From the NCBI GenBank assembly GCA_002428995.1, contig DIYJ01000005.1, positions 220,474 to 284,473 of the forward strand: DNA of 64,000 nt. Reading direction: 5' to 3'. The stretch's first letter is position 1. Every line of letters begins with the position of its first letter. Of this stretch, positions 1 through 7,807 are shown in pieces. Source of the stretch: Flavobacteriales bacterium UBA6057 (GTDB taxonomy: Bacteria > Bacteroidota > Bacteroidia > Flavobacteriales_G > Salibacteraceae). The notes below the pieces were generated by a model. The model saw nothing but the letters and a program-made list of their open reading frames with translations. It was not told where the DNA came from and made no database searches. The position numbers and the translations under genes are program-made.

Positions 1-1014
1 GCAGCCGATGAACCTATGACGCCTTATGTGAACGTTTTTGGAACTACCCCGGATGACGGTTTTGCGGCCTTTTATGACAGTCCTCGTTATTCTACCGGAT
101 TCTCTGCACTTCATCAATCCATTGGCCTGCTGACAGAGACGCACATGCTGAAGCCCTATCCTGTGCGCGTAGAGGCCACCCGGAAGTTCATGCATGCGTT
201 GGTGAATACAATCTCAGAAAATCATGAGGTTATCCAAAATGCGCGTGCACAAGCAAGATCAGAGGTGCTGAAACAAACGGAATTCCCGCTCGACTGGGAG
301 CTTGATCGAAGTGTTTCCGAGCCACTGGAATTCCTCGGCTATGAGGCCTACACAGATACAAGCAGCGTGACGGGACTTCCTCAACTTTACTACGACCGAA
401 GTCGTCCCTGGAAGCGCCCGGTTCCCTACTTCAAGGCATTCAATCCTACACTGACCGTTTCTGCTCCGACTTGCTACCTGGTGCCAAGTTCACGAGAAGC
501 TGTTCTCGACAGGCTGCGCTGGAATGGTGTTGAGATGGAGCTCATCGAGCAGGACTCCGTGATGGATGTTACTTCTTATCAGATCAGCGATTATCAAACG
601 GTGGACAATCCCTACGAGGGTCACTACCTCCACTCTAAAACCTCCGTCACCAAAAAGCCCATTGAGGGTATGCCGCTACGCAATGGCGAATATTACCTCG
701 TTCCCACAAACCAGCCCGCCAAGCGTTTCATTGTGGAAGTGCTGGAGCCTGAAGCGCCTGATTCGTACTTCAATTGGAACTTCTTTGATGAAATACTCCA
801 GCAAAAGGAGTGGTTTTCAGGCTATGTGTTTGACCAGGAGGCCTCGCGAATGCTCGAAGACGATGCGGAGCTAAGGTCAGCTTTTGAAGCACGAAAGGCC
901 AGCGACAGCACCTTCCGCAGCAGCACCATGCAGCAGCTCTATTTCCTCTACCAAAAGACCGATCACTACGAGCACCATCGCCACAAGGTCTACCCGGTTT
1001 TACGCGTTGAGTAG
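1..1014 (+). CDS. M14 family zinc carboxypeptidase, C-terminal part (5' truncated by window edge)
   Basis: The reading frame is open from base 1, so the N-terminus lies outside the window; the first internal ATG at 16 is not the true start. The visible 337 codons look like the second half of the long M14 metallocarboxypeptidases of Bacteroidota. The segment LLTETHMLKPY, about 40 residues in, matches the region holding the catalytic glutamate of the M14 fold. The tail (FNWNFFDEILQQKEW and following) is the family's characteristic C-terminal extension. The zinc ligands would be upstream and cannot be seen. Family knowledge predicts an exported peptidase that removes C-terminal residues from peptides. 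The stop overlaps the proposed recQ start by 8 bases. The family call rests on residue patterns remembered from homologues, not on a search. Confidence 0.72.
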   Translation, partial: AADEPMTPYVNVFGTTPDDGFAAFYDSPRYSTGFSALHQSIGLLTETHMLKPYPVRVEATRKFMHALVNTISENHEVIQNARAQARSEVLKQTEFPLDWELDRSVSEPLEFLGYEAYTDTSSVTGLPQLYYDRSRPWKRPVPYFKAFNPTLTVSAPTCYLVPSSREAVLDRLRWNGVEMELIEQDSVMDVTSYQISDYQTVDNPYEGHYLHSKTSVTKKPIEGMPLRNGEYYLVPTNQPAKRFIVEVLEPEAPDSYFNWNFFDEILQQKEWFSGYVFDQEASRMLEDDAELRSAFEARKASDSTFRSSTMQQLYFLYQKTDHYEHHRHKVYPVLRVE

Positions 1015-2716
1015 TTCGATCGACATACTTCGAAAGTACTGGGGCTTTGAGCAGTTCCGTCCCTTGCAGGAAGACATCATCGACAGTGTCAATGCGGGTA
1101 AGGATACATTGGCGCTCCTGCCCACTGGTGGTGGAAAATCCATCTGCTTTCAGGTGCCCGCATTGATGAATCCTGGGATTTGCATTGTGGTCTCACCGCT
1201 CATCGCATTGATGAAAGACCAGGTTCAGCACCTGAAGGCGCGCAACATCAAGGCGCTTTGCATCACCTCGGAATACAGTCGCCAGGAAATCGATGCGATG
1301 TTTGATCGATGCATTTATGAAGACATCAAGTTTCTCTACCTCTCTCCCGAGCGCCTGCTGACAGAAATGGCGCGCACACGGATTGCGCAGATGAAGGTGA
1401 ACCTCTTCGCTGTGGACGAGGCTCACTGCATCAGTGAATGGGGCTATGACTTCCGGCCGCCCTACCTTCAAATTGCAGAGGTCCGTGAACTTCACCCCAA
1501 AGTCCCGGTCATCGCGCTCACAGCGAGTGCCACACCTACCGTAGTGAAGGATATCCAGGAGAAACTAAACTTCAAAAAAGAGAACGTCTTTGCCAAGAGC
1601 TTTCAGCGGGAAAACCTCGCCTACTTTGTGGATTGGGATGACGATAAGTTTGGGAAGGTGGAACGCATTGCCCGAAAGCTGGGAGGCAGCGGCATCGTTT
1701 ATATGCGCAGTAGAAAAGGCACGGAACGCATCGCCAGAGAACTGAAGGGACGCGGCATCAGCGCCAGTTTCTACCATGCTGGCCTGAGCTCTGAAGACCG
1801 TAACAAGCGTCAGGAAGATTGGATGAAGAACCGCTGTCAGATCATTGCAGCGACCAATGCCTTTGGCATGGGCATCGATAAGCCGGATGTACGGTTTGTG
1901 ATCCACATGGATTTACCCGACACACTGGAGAACTACTACCAGGAATGCGGTCGCGCAGGGCGCGATGGCAAGAAGGCTTTCGCGGTGAGCCTGCTGAGCA
2001 AGAGCGATCTTGACCGCCTTCGGGAGCGCCTGGAAGCTTCTTTCCCATCACAGCAGGAGATTCGGCAGGTCTATAACGCAGTGGGGAATCTACTTCAACT
2101 GGCGGTGGGCAGTGGACGCGAAGAGACATTTCAATTAGACCTCCAGAAGCTGGAGCAGCAATACAACATTGATCCGCGCAAGGCGATGACGTGCCTGCGC
2201 TTCCTTGAAAAAGAGGGGTACATCTCAGTCACCGAGCGAGAGATGCATGCCTCAGCCGCTCGTATCCTGGTGGACAATGAAGCGGTCTACCAATTCCGCG
2301 TTTCAAATGAGCGACTGGCGCCCTTGATTGAAACGATGCTTCGCTCCTACAGTCGTCTGTTTGAAGAGCGCACAGAGATTTCGGAAGGTTTACTGGCAAA
2401 GCGCCTGAAGTGGAGTTATGACCGAGTCACTAAGGGGCTCGATTTTCTGGCTCAGTCGGAATTCATCTCTTATGAAAAAGCCAACGACCAACCCCGCCTC
2501 ACCTACATCTGTGAACGCCTGGACGGGAAAAACCTGAGGATCTCTAAAGAACATTACAACAGGCGAAAACGCATTGTCACCGAAAAAGTAGAAAGCATGC
2601 TCCACTATGCTGAATCCGATCACAAGTGCCGAAGCAGAATGATTCTGGAGTATTTCGGAGATACAGATGCGCAGAATTGCGGGATTTGTGATTACTGCGT
2701 GGCGCGAAAAGGCTAG
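1007..2716 (+). CDS. recQ: ATP-dependent DNA helicase RecQ (short Bacteroidota form)
   Basis: 3'-5' DNA helicase of recombination and replication-fork repair. Motifs in order: Walker A LLPTGGGKSICF, the DEAH box with the RecQ aromatic loop DEAHCISEWGYDFRP, and motif VI QECGRAGRDG. A winged-helix-like region follows, and four cysteines (KC, NC, IC, YC) at the extreme C-terminus form a zinc site. No HRDC domain is present. The frame is open further upstream to an ATG at 884, but that stretch is low-complexity shadow of the M14 gene. The start chosen is TTG at 1007, giving MSSSIDILRKYWGFEQFRP, which matches where homologues begin. It overlaps the M14 stop by 8 bases, suggesting translational coupling. 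No terminator was seen after it. Confidence 0.93.
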   Translation: MSSSIDILRKYWGFEQFRPLQEDIIDSVNAGKDTLALLPTGGGKSICFQVPALMNPGICIVVSPLIALMKDQVQHLKARNIKALCITSEYSRQEIDAMFDRCIYEDIKFLYLSPERLLTEMARTRIAQMKVNLFAVDEAHCISEWGYDFRPPYLQIAEVRELHPKVPVIALTASATPTVVKDIQEKLNFKKENVFAKSFQRENLAYFVDWDDDKFGKVERIARKLGGSGIVYMRSRKGTERIARELKGRGISASFYHAGLSSEDRNKRQEDWMKNRCQIIAATNAFGMGIDKPDVRFVIHMDLPDTLENYYQECGRAGRDGKKAFAVSLLSKSDLDRLRERLEASFPSQQEIRQVYNAVGNLLQLAVGSGREETFQLDLQKLEQQYNIDPRKAMTCLRFLEKEGYISVTEREMHASAARILVDNEAVYQFRVSNERLAPLIETMLRSYSRLFEERTEISEGLLAKRLKWSYDRVTKGLDFLAQSEFISYEKANDQPRLTYICERLDGKNLRISKEHYNRRKRIVTEKVESMLHYAESDHKCRSRMILEYFGDTDAQNCGICDYCVARKG

Positions 2717-2795
2717 GAAGGGCTATCATCATCTTTGCTATTTCTACGATGATTGAAAGAGTGGAAAAAGCTCAACTTTAATAGCAACCATAACA

Positions 2796-2920
2796 GATCA
2801 ATTCTGCGCCACTGCCTATTGCCTATTGCCTATCAAAGTTCAAACTCAAGCACAAGATCAAATTCAAAGGCAACCGACAATACCCTAAGCAGCCACTGAT
2901 AGCTGATAGTTAGTAGCTGA
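2796..2920. repeat. Intergenic repeat, left copy of a ~115-bp direct repeat
   Basis: Between recQ and the glycosyltransferase gene. It contains GCCTATT twice plus GCCTAT (2814-2833), then a run of TTCAAA/CTCAAG/GATCAAA words (2835-2870), then an AGCTGATAGTTAGTAGCTGA tract (2901-2920). A closely similar sequence in the same order and orientation lies at 4339-4450 on the other side of the glycosyltransferase. No coding potential was seen in 2717-2923. Confidence 0.8.
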
Positions 2921-2923
2921 CGA

Positions 2924-4093
2924 CTATTTCCCCCTATTCTTCTCCTCAATCCACCTTGACATGAATTCCGTACTCCGCATGGTGTGGAAACGTAACATGG
3001 AACCGGTGAAGTTTTGGGTGCGGTGATGATCCAATGTTTGGAGAAGTTCGGCCACCGTGCTCATCAGTCTTTCCTCTAAAGGCCTTCGATCGTAGATATC
3101 ATTAAGGATGTCTATGCTGTTCTTCTGAGCATCAGACCACTTTTCTGCATTGGAATAGAGCGTCACAGCGGCCTTTGCAAATGCTTCGAAATCATCTTCA
3201 ATGGCTCCCGGCCACGGATGATCATCATGCATGGATTCTGCACCAATGGAAGTGCTAACGCTTGGCGTTCCGGTCTGCATTGCTTCAAGCAGTTTTCCTT
3301 TGAGTCCGGCACCAAACCTGAGCGGAGCAAGCATTACCCTGGCTCTTCCGATCACTTCAAGAGCCTCCTCTGTCCTGCCATGGACGAGAAAGCCTGCTTC
3401 CGGCTTGTGCCAACTCAGCACATGGTCAGGAACGTAGGCACCATAAATATGAAGCTCAGCTTCGGGCAACTGCTTTCGAATCATGGGCCAGATGATGTTT
3501 CGAAGTTGTTGAACTGCATCCAGATTGGGAGCATGCAGAAAATTTCCAATCGTCATGAAGTCCTGACGTTCATCAAAAGATCGCCAAGAGCTGAGCACCT
3601 CACCGCTAATGGGGTCCAACATAAATGGAAGGTGCAAAAGCAAGGAAGACTTGACTCCAAAGTGTTCCTGTAGAAGTTTCATTTCATAGGTCGAGATCAT
3701 CAGCGAGAGGTCACACCTCCAAATACTCGCTACTTCACGCCTCGCCACATCGCTGTGAAGATCTGTAAGCGAAAAAGACCGGTTTGCCTTTACGGCTTGC
3801 TTGCGCGCGTTTCTCAAACAATGCAGATCTTCCGTATCAAGGATCTGAAGAGACTGCGGACAGTGCTTCGAAACCCGCCAACCGAATTGCTCTTCAGTCA
3901 TGAAACGGTCGTAGAGCACCGCTGAAGGCTGAAGCTCCACTGCAAACTCATCAAAACTGGAGTGATTCAACTCAATGGAATGCGCGGATACACCCAGAGC
4001 TTCCAAATCAACCGCGTGCTCGCTGGCCTGCGCTGCGCTTGAAAAAACAATTCGCCAGCCTGCTCGCTGAAAACAGGCGATCAATTGGAGCAT
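2924..4093 (-). CDS. Glycosyltransferase (GT4/GT1-like), 5' end uncertain
   Basis: The C-terminal half has the GT-B fold signature: TIGNFLHAPNLDAV, then HIYGAYVPDHV, then APLRFGAGLKGKLLEAMQTG with the sugar-nucleotide-binding glutamate near its end. It probably transfers a sugar from an activated nucleotide during surface-polysaccharide or glycoprotein synthesis; donor and acceptor are unknown. The first ATG (4093) gives 389 residues, but the same frame continues upstream without a stop to about 4204. That stretch encodes LLLVIGHQWPEPSSSAAGNR, which looks like the normal N-terminal beta strand and loop of this family. There is no ATG, GTG or TTG in the extension, only ATT (4198) or CTG (4177). 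So either a rare start is used or the native start was lost when the upstream repeat tract arose. The gene stands alone, bracketed by direct repeats. Confidence 0.82.
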   Translation of the reverse strand: MLQLIACFQRAGWRIVFSSAAQASEHAVDLEALGVSAHSIELNHSSFDEFAVELQPSAVLYDRFMTEEQFGWRVSKHCPQSLQILDTEDLHCLRNARKQAVKANRSFSLTDLHSDVARREVASIWRCDLSLMISTYEMKLLQEHFGVKSSLLLHLPFMLDPISGEVLSSWRSFDERQDFMTIGNFLHAPNLDAVQQLRNIIWPMIRKQLPEAELHIYGAYVPDHVLSWHKPEAGFLVHGRTEEALEVIGRARVMLAPLRFGAGLKGKLLEAMQTGTPSVSTSIGAESMHDDHPWPGAIEDDFEAFAKAAVTLYSNAEKWSDAQKNSIDILNDIYDRRPLEERLMSTVAELLQTLDHHRTQNFTGSMLRFHTMRSTEFMSRWIEEKNRGK

Positions 4094-4214
4094 ACGATTA
4101 CCGGCCGCAGAAGAAGATGGCTCTGGCCATTGATGACCGATGACAAGAAGAAGCGGATTTGAGGGCTGATTTTCCAGGACTGTGAGGTTGGATTCAATGA
4201 TAAGGCTTTACAAT

Positions 4215-4247
4215 AAGCTGTCAGCTGTCAGTCGCAAGCTATCAGCT
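4215..4247. repeat. AGCTGTCAGCTATCAGCT-type intergenic tract
   Basis: Degenerate tandem words of the form agctgtcagctgtcag and aagctatcagctt, immediately upstream of the glycosyltransferase 5' end. The same word family occurs at 2895-2920, 4430-4450 and 38079-38108, always in spacer DNA. Confidence 0.7.
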
Positions 4248-4335
4248 TGTATCTCCTTGGCTTCAAGTGTGCCTGCCGTTCGTGTGTGGAATTACCTGGA
4301 CGGGAACCTGAACATCAATAACAATCTCAACCTCA

Positions 4336-4452
4336 ACCGATCACTTCTGCGTCATTGCCTATTACGTACCAAAAGTTCAAACTCAAGCACAAGAGCAAAT
4401 TCAAAGGCAATCGAAAAATGACTCGCACCGCTACTGATAGCTAATAGCTAAA
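4336..4452. repeat. Intergenic repeat, right copy of the ~115-bp direct repeat
   Basis: Right copy of the element at 2796-2920. It shares GATCA(A/C)TTCTGCG, a GCCTATT word, AAGTTCAAACTCAAGCACAA, CAAATTCAAAGGCAA and CTGATAGCT(G/A)ATAGCT in the same order. The copies are about 1.54 kb apart start to start and enclose one gene. Nothing coding was recognised in 4249-4521. Confidence 0.8.
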
Positions 4453-4521
4453 TTCTCTTATCCAAGCTCACTCCACCTTCTTCCATCACAATTACTTCTC
4501 TACTTTCGGGTTCTACGCGCC

Positions 4522-5370
4522 ATGATTCTCAACTACCAGTGTTTCGAGCTTGACAAGAAAACCATCCTGGAACGGGTCGTTTTTAAACCTCCGCTGCAAG
4601 CGGTCACCAACATGCACGATGAAGCCTGTTTGCTTTACCCTGTTCGCGGAACAGCAACACTTTATGGAGCTACGGAGAAACAGTCATTATCTACGGGGCA
4701 GGGTGTAGTGATGAAATGCGGAAACTATGTGAATCACTGGCAAAAAGTGGACGGTAACGAGCCCTGCGAGGCCATCGCCATTCATTTCAATCCTGAGGTG
4801 CTGAAGCAGGTGTACAGCGATGGGCTTCCCGAGTTTTTGACCCGACCGGCCAAGGCTTCCCCAACCACCATTCACAGCGTGAAAATGGATCAGCTGATCG
4901 ATCAGTATATGCAAGGTCTCAAGGTTTACTTTGACAATGAATCGCTGATTGACGATGACCTCCTGGTGCTCAAGGTGAAGGAGTTGATACAATTGCTGAT
5001 CAAAACGGATGACTCAGAACACATCCTCGAAATACTCCGCAGCCTCTTTAATCCTGTTGAGTATCAATTCAAAGAGGTCATTCACACCCACCTGCTGGAA
5101 AACTTGAGCGTGGAAGAATTCGCGGTGTTAACAGACATGAGCGTTTCTACCTTCAAACGGAAATTCAACGAAGTATTTGGAGAAAGCCCTGCACGCTATA
5201 TCCGCACCAAACGGCTGGAAAAAGCAGCAGAGATGCTGAGACTTCCCCATCTGCGCATCAGCGATGTCTGCTACGATTGCGGCTTCAACGATGTAACGCA
5301 CTTTTCCAAAGCATTCTCCGCTCATTTTGGAACTTCCCCATCTGATTACAGAGAATCGGTGTTGAGCTAA
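4522..5370 (+). CDS. AraC family transcriptional regulator
   Basis: DNA-binding transcription factor of 282 residues, the usual AraC length. The N-terminal ~150 residues form a small beta-rich sensor region that is not assigned to a ligand class. Residues ~180-280 hold the two helix-turn-helix motifs: the first around LSVEEFAVLTDMSVSTFKRK, the second around RISDVCYDCGFNDVTHFSKA. The family-typical end FGTSPSDYRE follows. The start is ATG 4522 with in-frame sequence typical of the family. The downstream SRPBCC gene on the same strand and the two 22-bp-phased direct repeats at 5556-5589 make it a plausible local regulator of that gene. This link is inference. Confidence 0.93.
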   Translation: MILNYQCFELDKKTILERVVFKPPLQAVTNMHDEACLLYPVRGTATLYGATEKQSLSTGQGVVMKCGNYVNHWQKVDGNEPCEAIAIHFNPEVLKQVYSDGLPEFLTRPAKASPTTIHSVKMDQLIDQYMQGLKVYFDNESLIDDDLLVLKVKELIQLLIKTDDSEHILEILRSLFNPVEYQFKEVIHTHLLENLSVEEFAVLTDMSVSTFKRKFNEVFGESPARYIRTKRLEKAAEMLRLPHLRISDVCYDCGFNDVTHFSKAFSAHFGTSPSDYRESVLS

Positions 5371-5404
5371 ACTGCCTATCCGCTTATTTAATCGGAGAAC
5401 GTGT

Positions 5405-5450
5405 TGGGATTAGGTGATCAGAAAATCAGATAATCAGATGATTAGATGAT
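5405..5450. repeat. GATTAGGTGATCAG / AATCAGATGATTAG-type intergenic tract
   Basis: Degenerate tandem words (gatcagaaaatcagataatc, agatgattagatgat) starting with gggattagg. The reverse complement of 38228-38296 starts with ggattagg and continues with the same words, so both belong to one spacer repeat family. Confidence 0.7.
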
Positions 5451-5555
5451 GTTACGGAGCTAGAACTGAACAGGTTTTCGCGGGCGAGCAAGACAAAGTA
5501 GAGGACGCAAAACCATTAACTCCACCTGTTGGATGGCCCAGGGTAAATCTCCGGA

Positions 5556-5589
5556 CAATCATTTGAGCTAAAAACACCAATCATTGAGC
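5556..5589 (+). promoter_or_regulatory. Candidate AraC-type operator: two direct repeats phased 22 bp
   Basis: CAATCATTTGAGC (5556-5568) and CAATCATTGAGC (5578-5589) are near-identical direct repeats whose starts are 22 bp apart, two turns of B-DNA. AraC-family dimers typically bind tandem half-sites with this spacing. The pair lies about 70-100 bp upstream of the SRPBCC start and downstream of an araC-type gene. Assignment to that regulator is inference. Confidence 0.5.
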
Positions 5590-5656
5590 CTTAGCACCAA
5601 GCGTGGCCATGGGGGTTGCAGGACTTTTGGATTCGAATCAATAAAACCAATCCAAG

Positions 5657-6235
5657 ATGAAAAAGTCCATGAATTATTTGATGCTGTTTGCAGCCTTTTC
5701 TATTTCCCTTTCTGGTGTTGCTCAAAAGAAAGTGAAGTCATTCAAGGTCGAGAAGGTCATTGATCTTCCAGCGGAAAAAATCTGGTCTGTAATAGATGAC
5801 TATGGTTCCGTTGCTTACTCCCACCCTAAGATCCTGGCTTCCAACTACATCAATGGCAGCCTGAAAGCCGAAGAAGGAGCCGAACGGGTATGCTACTTCA
5901 ACGAAAAGCACACGCAGTTTCTGGAGGAGAAAATGATGAACTACAACCCAGCCGACATGACCTTTGTGAACCAGGTTTCCCAGGCAGGAAAGTTCCCCGT
6001 GGATCCAGAGCTCACGAGAGCGGTATACAAGGTCGAAGACTTGGGAAATGGAAGCTCTAAAATCTCTTTCGACATGCAGTTTCGCACGAAACCCGCCATG
6101 ATGGGTGGCATGATGAAGGGAAACTTCAAAAACCTGATCGAAGACTACTTCATCGCCATAGAGCATTATGCCCGAACGGGAGAAGCTGTCACCCAGGAGA
6201 ATTTCAAGGAAATCAAGAAGCAGTATAAGGCATAA
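5657..6235 (+). CDS. Exported SRPBCC (START/Bet v1-like) protein
   Basis: 192 residues with a clear signal peptide (MKKSMNYLMLFAAFSISLSG, cleavage near VAQ). The mature part fits the SRPBCC ligand-binding fold: an opening strand KVEKVIDLPAEKIWSVIDDY, a middle stretch with EGAERVCYFN, and a C-terminal amphipathic helix (NFKNLIEDYFIAIEHYA). SRPBCC proteins bind hydrophobic ligands or act on polyketides or lipids. No catalytic assignment is possible here. The start is ATG 5657. The gene is followed by a strong hairpin terminator at 6262-6300, so it is probably monocistronic. Control by the AraC gene upstream is possible. Confidence 0.8.
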   Translation: MKKSMNYLMLFAAFSISLSGVAQKKVKSFKVEKVIDLPAEKIWSVIDDYGSVAYSHPKILASNYINGSLKAEEGAERVCYFNEKHTQFLEEKMMNYNPADMTFVNQVSQAGKFPVDPELTRAVYKVEDLGNGSSKISFDMQFRTKPAMMGGMMKGNFKNLIEDYFIAIEHYARTGEAVTQENFKEIKKQYKA

Positions 6236-6261
6236 GTGTAGGTGTAAGTTCAGTTGTGAGG

Positions 6262-6300
6262 CAAGGCGATCATTCGAGATGATCGCCTTGTTTGTTTTAT
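6262..6300 (+). terminator. Rho-independent terminator after the SRPBCC gene
   Basis: Perfect 12-bp inverted repeat: CAAGGCGATCAT (6262-6273), loop TCGAG, ATGATCGCCTTG (6279-6290), followed by the T-rich tail TTTGTTTTAT. Confidence 0.9.
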
Positions 6301-6373
6301 AGCCTCAGAGTAGTTTGCATCAACTGAGAGGTTCAATTCTATTGCTCATTTTTGACGTTCAAAACGAAATGGT

Positions 6374-7216
6374 ATGAGCAAACCTCAATGGGAGACGGTC
6401 AGGGAATATGAAGACATCACATACAAGAAGAGCAACGGAGTAGCGCGCATCGCCTTTAACAGGCCTGAAGTGCGCAACGCCTTTCGGCCAAAAACAGTGG
6501 CTGAGCTCTACGGAGCCTTTTTAGATGCCCGGGAAGACACTTCCATTGGTGTTGTTTTGTTTTCTGGTGAAGGCCCTTCTTCCAAGGATGGCGGCTGGGC
6601 ATTTTGCAGCGGTGGCGACCAGCGCGTCCGCGGTCATCAGGGCTATGTGGACGATGATGGAATGCCGCGTCTCAACATCCTGGAGGTGCAGCGACTGATC
6701 CGCTTCATGACGAAGGTGGTGATTGCCGTGGTACCGGGATGGGCTGTGGGCGGTGGTCACAGCTTGCATGTAGTTTGCGACTTGACGCTGGCCAGTAAGG
6801 AACACGCCATTTTCAAGCAGACAGATGCAGACGTCACAAGCTTTGACGGTGGCTACGGCTCCGCATACCTCGCCAAAATGGTTGGTCAGAAGCGCGCACG
6901 TGAAATCTTCTTCCTGGGAAGAAACTACAGCGCCCAGGAAGCCTACGAAATGGGCATGGTGAACGCGGTGATCCCTCATGATCAACTGGAAGATGAAGCC
7001 TACAACTGGGCACGCGAAATCATGGCCAAATCTCCAACCTCTATCAAGATGTTGAAGTTTGCCTTCAACCTGACAGACGATGGCATGGTTGGGCAACAGG
7101 TGTTTGCCGGTGAAGCCACGCGGCTGGCTTACATGACGGATGAGGCCAAGGAAGGACGAAATGCCTTCCTCGAAAAGCGGAAGCCTGATTTCAAAGACAT
7201 TAAATGGATCCCTTAA
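6374..7216 (+). CDS. menB: 1,4-dihydroxy-2-naphthoyl-CoA synthase (naphthoate synthase)
   Basis: Crotonase-fold enzyme that closes the second ring of the menaquinone headgroup from o-succinylbenzoyl-CoA. At 280 residues it has the normal MenB length. The oxyanion-hole segments are visible: CSGGDQRVRG (about 78-87) and PGWAVGGGHSLHVVCDL (about 120-136). The MenB hallmark TSFDGGYGS (~156-164) carries the catalytic aspartate and distinguishes it from other crotonases. The C-terminal KRKPDFKDIKWIP is also typical. The start is ATG 6374. It is followed after 10 bases by the bacillithiol transferase gene, which is probably co-transcribed. No other men gene is in the window. Confidence 0.97.
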   Translation: MSKPQWETVREYEDITYKKSNGVARIAFNRPEVRNAFRPKTVAELYGAFLDAREDTSIGVVLFSGEGPSSKDGGWAFCSGGDQRVRGHQGYVDDDGMPRLNILEVQRLIRFMTKVVIAVVPGWAVGGGHSLHVVCDLTLASKEHAIFKQTDADVTSFDGGYGSAYLAKMVGQKRAREIFFLGRNYSAQEAYEMGMVNAVIPHDQLEDEAYNWAREIMAKSPTSIKMLKFAFNLTDDGMVGQQVFAGEATRLAYMTDEAKEGRNAFLEKRKPDFKDIKWIP

Positions 7217-7226
7217 TCAAGTGCAT

Positions 7227-7784
7227 ATGGACATTGAAAAACTGAAGTTCCCGATTGGTGAGTTCACCCCACCGGCAGCAATCACACGCGAGCACATCGA
7301 AACATGGATCAATGATCTGGAGGCTTTTCCAAAGTCTTTGCGGAGCGCTACCAAAGACCTGGACATCGAGGCACTGAACTGGCCATATCGACCCGAGGGC
7401 TGGACCATCAAGCAAGTGGTGCATCATTGTGCAGACAGTCACCTCAACTCCATCATGCGCTTCAAGTTAGCCTTGACGGAAGATGTGCCTACCATTCGGC
7501 CTTATGATCAGGATCGCTGGAGTCTTCTGCCCGATGCTCAAAACGATGACATTTCCAGCTCGCTCAGCATTCTCGATGGTCTGCATGATCGCCTCGTGCA
7601 GCTGCTGCGCTCTCTGGATGATCGCCAACTGGAACGAACCTTCTTTCATCCGGAACACCAAGAGGAATTTTCAGTAAAGGTGAACATAGGAGTCTATGCC
7701 TGGCATTCCAATCACCATCTGGCGCATGTTCGGCAGGCCATCGATTCTGAAGGTGCCTGCCTGGACCTCAAAACCCAATCGTAA
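7227..7784 (+). CDS. YfiT/BstA-type bacillithiol transferase (DinB superfamily)
   Basis: 185-residue DinB-fold metal-dependent thiol transferase. The family start IGEFTPPAAITREHIETWI, the metal-ligand stretch VVHHCADSHLNSIMRFKLAL and the C-terminal WHSNHHLAHVRQAI give the three-histidine site. By family knowledge such enzymes conjugate bacillithiol to toxic electrophiles such as epoxides and drugs. The frame extends upstream into menB (to 7140), but ATG 7227 (or GTG 7221) fits homologues, which start close to the K(F/Y)P(I/V)G motif. It lies 10 bases after menB, so probably in one transcript. Confidence 0.85.
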   Translation: MDIEKLKFPIGEFTPPAAITREHIETWINDLEAFPKSLRSATKDLDIEALNWPYRPEGWTIKQVVHHCADSHLNSIMRFKLALTEDVPTIRPYDQDRWSLLPDAQNDDISSSLSILDGLHDRLVQLLRSLDDRQLERTFFHPEHQEEFSVKVNIGVYAWHSNHHLAHVRQAIDSEGACLDLKTQS

Positions 7785-7807
7785 GCTTTTCAAGCATTCA
7801 TAGGGAT

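Noticed and set aside
884..1006. Longer N-terminus for RecQ from ATG 884
   Set aside because: The 41 extra codons are a Ser/Thr/Ala-rich shadow of the M14 gene; RecQ homologues begin a few residues before ILRKYWGF.
4182..4421. 79-codon plus-strand frame between the glycosyltransferase and araC genes
   Set aside because: It lies over the spacer repeats and the antisense of the glycosyltransferase 5' end; serine/asparagine-rich low complexity with no family look.
7140..7226. Longer N-terminus for the bacillithiol transferase
   Set aside because: The extra 29 codons lie inside menB in another frame; homologues start near 7227.
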